Shown here in pieces: positions 5,506-6,574 of a stretch of DNA of 6,574 nt (its first letter is position 1; every line of letters begins with the position of its first letter). The DNA is taken from contig JAJYQG010000056.1 of the NCBI GenBank assembly GCA_021794775.1, positions 1 through 6,574 on the forward strand. Direction: 5' to 3'. The translations under genes and the position numbers were made by a program. The notes below the pieces were generated by a model. It was not told where the DNA came from. It searched no databases and worked only from the letters and a program-made list of their open reading frames with translations. This DNA comes from Pseudomonadota bacterium. Its GTDB lineage: Bacteria > Pseudomonadota > Gammaproteobacteria > Burkholderiales > Ferrovaceae.

Positions 5506-6574
5506 TCATGCTCCTGTGGTGTCCATTTTTTCGATTCCCGCGTTGACGCCCACATCAGGGTTCGCGGGCATCAGTGGGTGTGTGTTCTGCGGCAGGTTGC
5601 CCGGCACGCCGTTTCCCTCTTCAATGATCGGCGGCGAGTCGTGGTCAACAAACCCAGCACTCTTGAGCATCTGGTCTGCCATGGGCGCCAGGGTCGGCAG
5701 CATGGCAATCTGGTTCGCCGTCTGCGTTGCCGAGTAGAGCCCTTCCACGTTTTTACTGACCGCCTCTGCCTTGGCAAACTCGGCCTGGGCGTTGATGAGA
5801 TTGGTCTTCGCCTCAACCAACGGATCAGCCGGCGGTGCGCCCTGCTTCTCCATCGCCGCGATAATCTCTTGTTTGTCCGTGAGATTGCTGTACCGCAGCA
5901 CAACTGGATCAGGAATCCTGATACCCTTGTCGCGCATCTCCATGACCTGCTGGAATTGCGTGTTTTCGAACGTGACCTGCATCGGCTGGTCGGAAATCAC
6001 CACGTCATACTCGCCAGCGGTCATGTCGTTGAGATAGGTACCGGTGGCCGAATCGTACTGATTCACGATAATCTGCTGTTCCTGATTCTGGCCGCTCGGG
6101 TTCTGCCGGGTAATTCTGAATACCCGCGTGGTGGTGTAATACTTGCTGATTGCGTAGTCGATCCACTCGGCCAGCATGTGCCGAGTCCGGGCAAGGTTGT
6201 CGAGGGGTACTGCCAAAATCTGCTGCGAGGCGTGCTGCCGACTCTGGATTGCGATACCAGACTCCTGCCCACCCACGATCCCGCGCATGGCGTCTGGCAC
6301 GGTAACGTCTTGGATGGTTTTGTTGGCGATCCCGATAATCTCCGAGATACCCTGCGGCATGGCGTTGGAGGTGATCTTTTGCAGCGGTTGCGTCCCCGGC
6401 TTGCGCTCAATCACTACGCCGGTCTTGGCGCCGTAGGCTGCCAGATCAGCAGTGGACATATTGGTGAGTTGATTCTGCTCCAACTGCCATCCGCTGTTGG
6501 CCGTGGTATTGATGATATGGATTGCCTGGGAAACCGCCTTATCCAGCACCTTCGCCGGGCCGACCGCGTTATCC
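5506..6574 (-). CDS. Portal protein, P22-type, C-terminal part (5' end outside window)
   Basis: The portal is the dodecameric ring at one capsid vertex through which DNA is packaged and to which the neck attaches. The reading frame is open to the right edge, so the true start lies outside; 355 residues and a TGA stop are visible. A GTG at 6549 is internal, because the frame continues upstream as DNAVGPAK. The segment GGQESGIAIQSRQ (about visible residues 101-113), then PLDNLARTRHMLAEWIDYAI and YYTTTRVFRI, matches the pattern of P22-like portals, where a glycine/serine-rich SGxAIQ motif precedes a long helix. A helical stretch follows at about residues 250-310, and the tail is Pro/Gly/Asn-rich. 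The next gene begins just after the stop, so translation is probably coupled. Family assignment is from motif recognition and gene order; a search of the full protein would settle it. Confidence 0.85.
   Translation of the reverse strand, partial: DNAVGPAKVLDKAVSQAIHIINTTANSGWQLEQNQLTNMSTADLAAYGAKTGVVIERKPGTQPLQKITSNAMPQGISEIIGIANKTIQDVTVPDAMRGIVGGQESGIAIQSRQHASQQILAVPLDNLARTRHMLAEWIDYAISKYYTTTRVFRITRQNPSGQNQEQQIIVNQYDSATGTYLNDMTAGEYDVVISDQPMQVTFENTQFQQVMEMRDKGIRIPDPVVLRYSNLTDKQEIIAAMEKQGAPPADPLVEAKTNLINAQAEFAKAEAVSKNVEGLYSATQTANQIAMLPTLAPMADQMLKSAGFVDHDSPPIIEEGNGVPGNLPQNTHPLMPANPDVGVNAGIEKMDTTGA
5511..5515 (-). promoter_or_regulatory. Ribosome-binding site of the 55-aa gene
   Basis: On the minus strand AGGAG lies one base before the ATG at 5509 and seven bases before the ATG at 5503. 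The spacing favours 5503 as the start. The site is inside the end of the portal gene. Confidence 0.65.

Noticed and set aside
5244..5555. Minus-strand 103-residue frame covering the end of portal and the gap before scaffold
   Set aside because: It overlaps the portal end and the 55-aa gene out of phase, has Arg/Gly-rich shadow composition, and has no ribosome-binding site at its start.

Overview
The window is one strand of a tailed-phage (Caudoviricetes) virion-morphogenesis module, from a free phage or a prophage. All ten supported genes lie on the minus strand and read from high to low coordinates. They are tightly packed, with stop/start overlaps (ATGA or TGATG) at three junctions, and the coding GC is moderately high. 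No integrase, repressor, lysis gene, tRNA or host gene is present. The sequence therefore does not say whether this is a lytic phage or a prophage, and the host cannot be named beyond a guess at a Gram-negative bacterium.

In transcription order the layout is as follows. First is the C-terminal 355 residues of a P22-type portal protein, cut by the right edge. A 55-aa basic/helical protein follows, then an acidic coiled-coil scaffolding protein (290 aa) and an N4-gp56/DUF4043-type major capsid protein (371 aa). After these come a small 131-aa putative virion protein, a 120-aa unknown protein and a 207-aa SU10-type head-tail adaptor. The last three genes are a 305-aa putative tail-hub/nozzle-like protein, a 157-aa putative virion protein, and the first 60 residues of another unknown protein cut by the left edge. 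The order portal, scaffold, capsid, accessory head protein, adaptor, tail is the classic head-to-neck order. Together these genes would make the procapsid shell on its portal and scaffold, then close the neck and begin the tail.

The most interesting non-coding content is in the two longest gaps, upstream of the scaffold gene (5239-5335) and upstream of the capsid gene (4182-4365). Together they hold five short hairpins with TGG/CCA stems and a recurring CGUAA (once CGAUAA) loop, read on the mRNA strand. In addition, a perfect 14-nt inverted repeat would pair an upstream leader segment with the capsid start codon. The upstream arm of that long-range duplex shares bases with one of the CGUAA hairpins, so the two folds are mutually exclusive. 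This is a candidate translational switch for capsid expression, inferred from sequence only. Two GC-rich hairpins without good U-tracts follow the capsid gene and the 131-aa gene.
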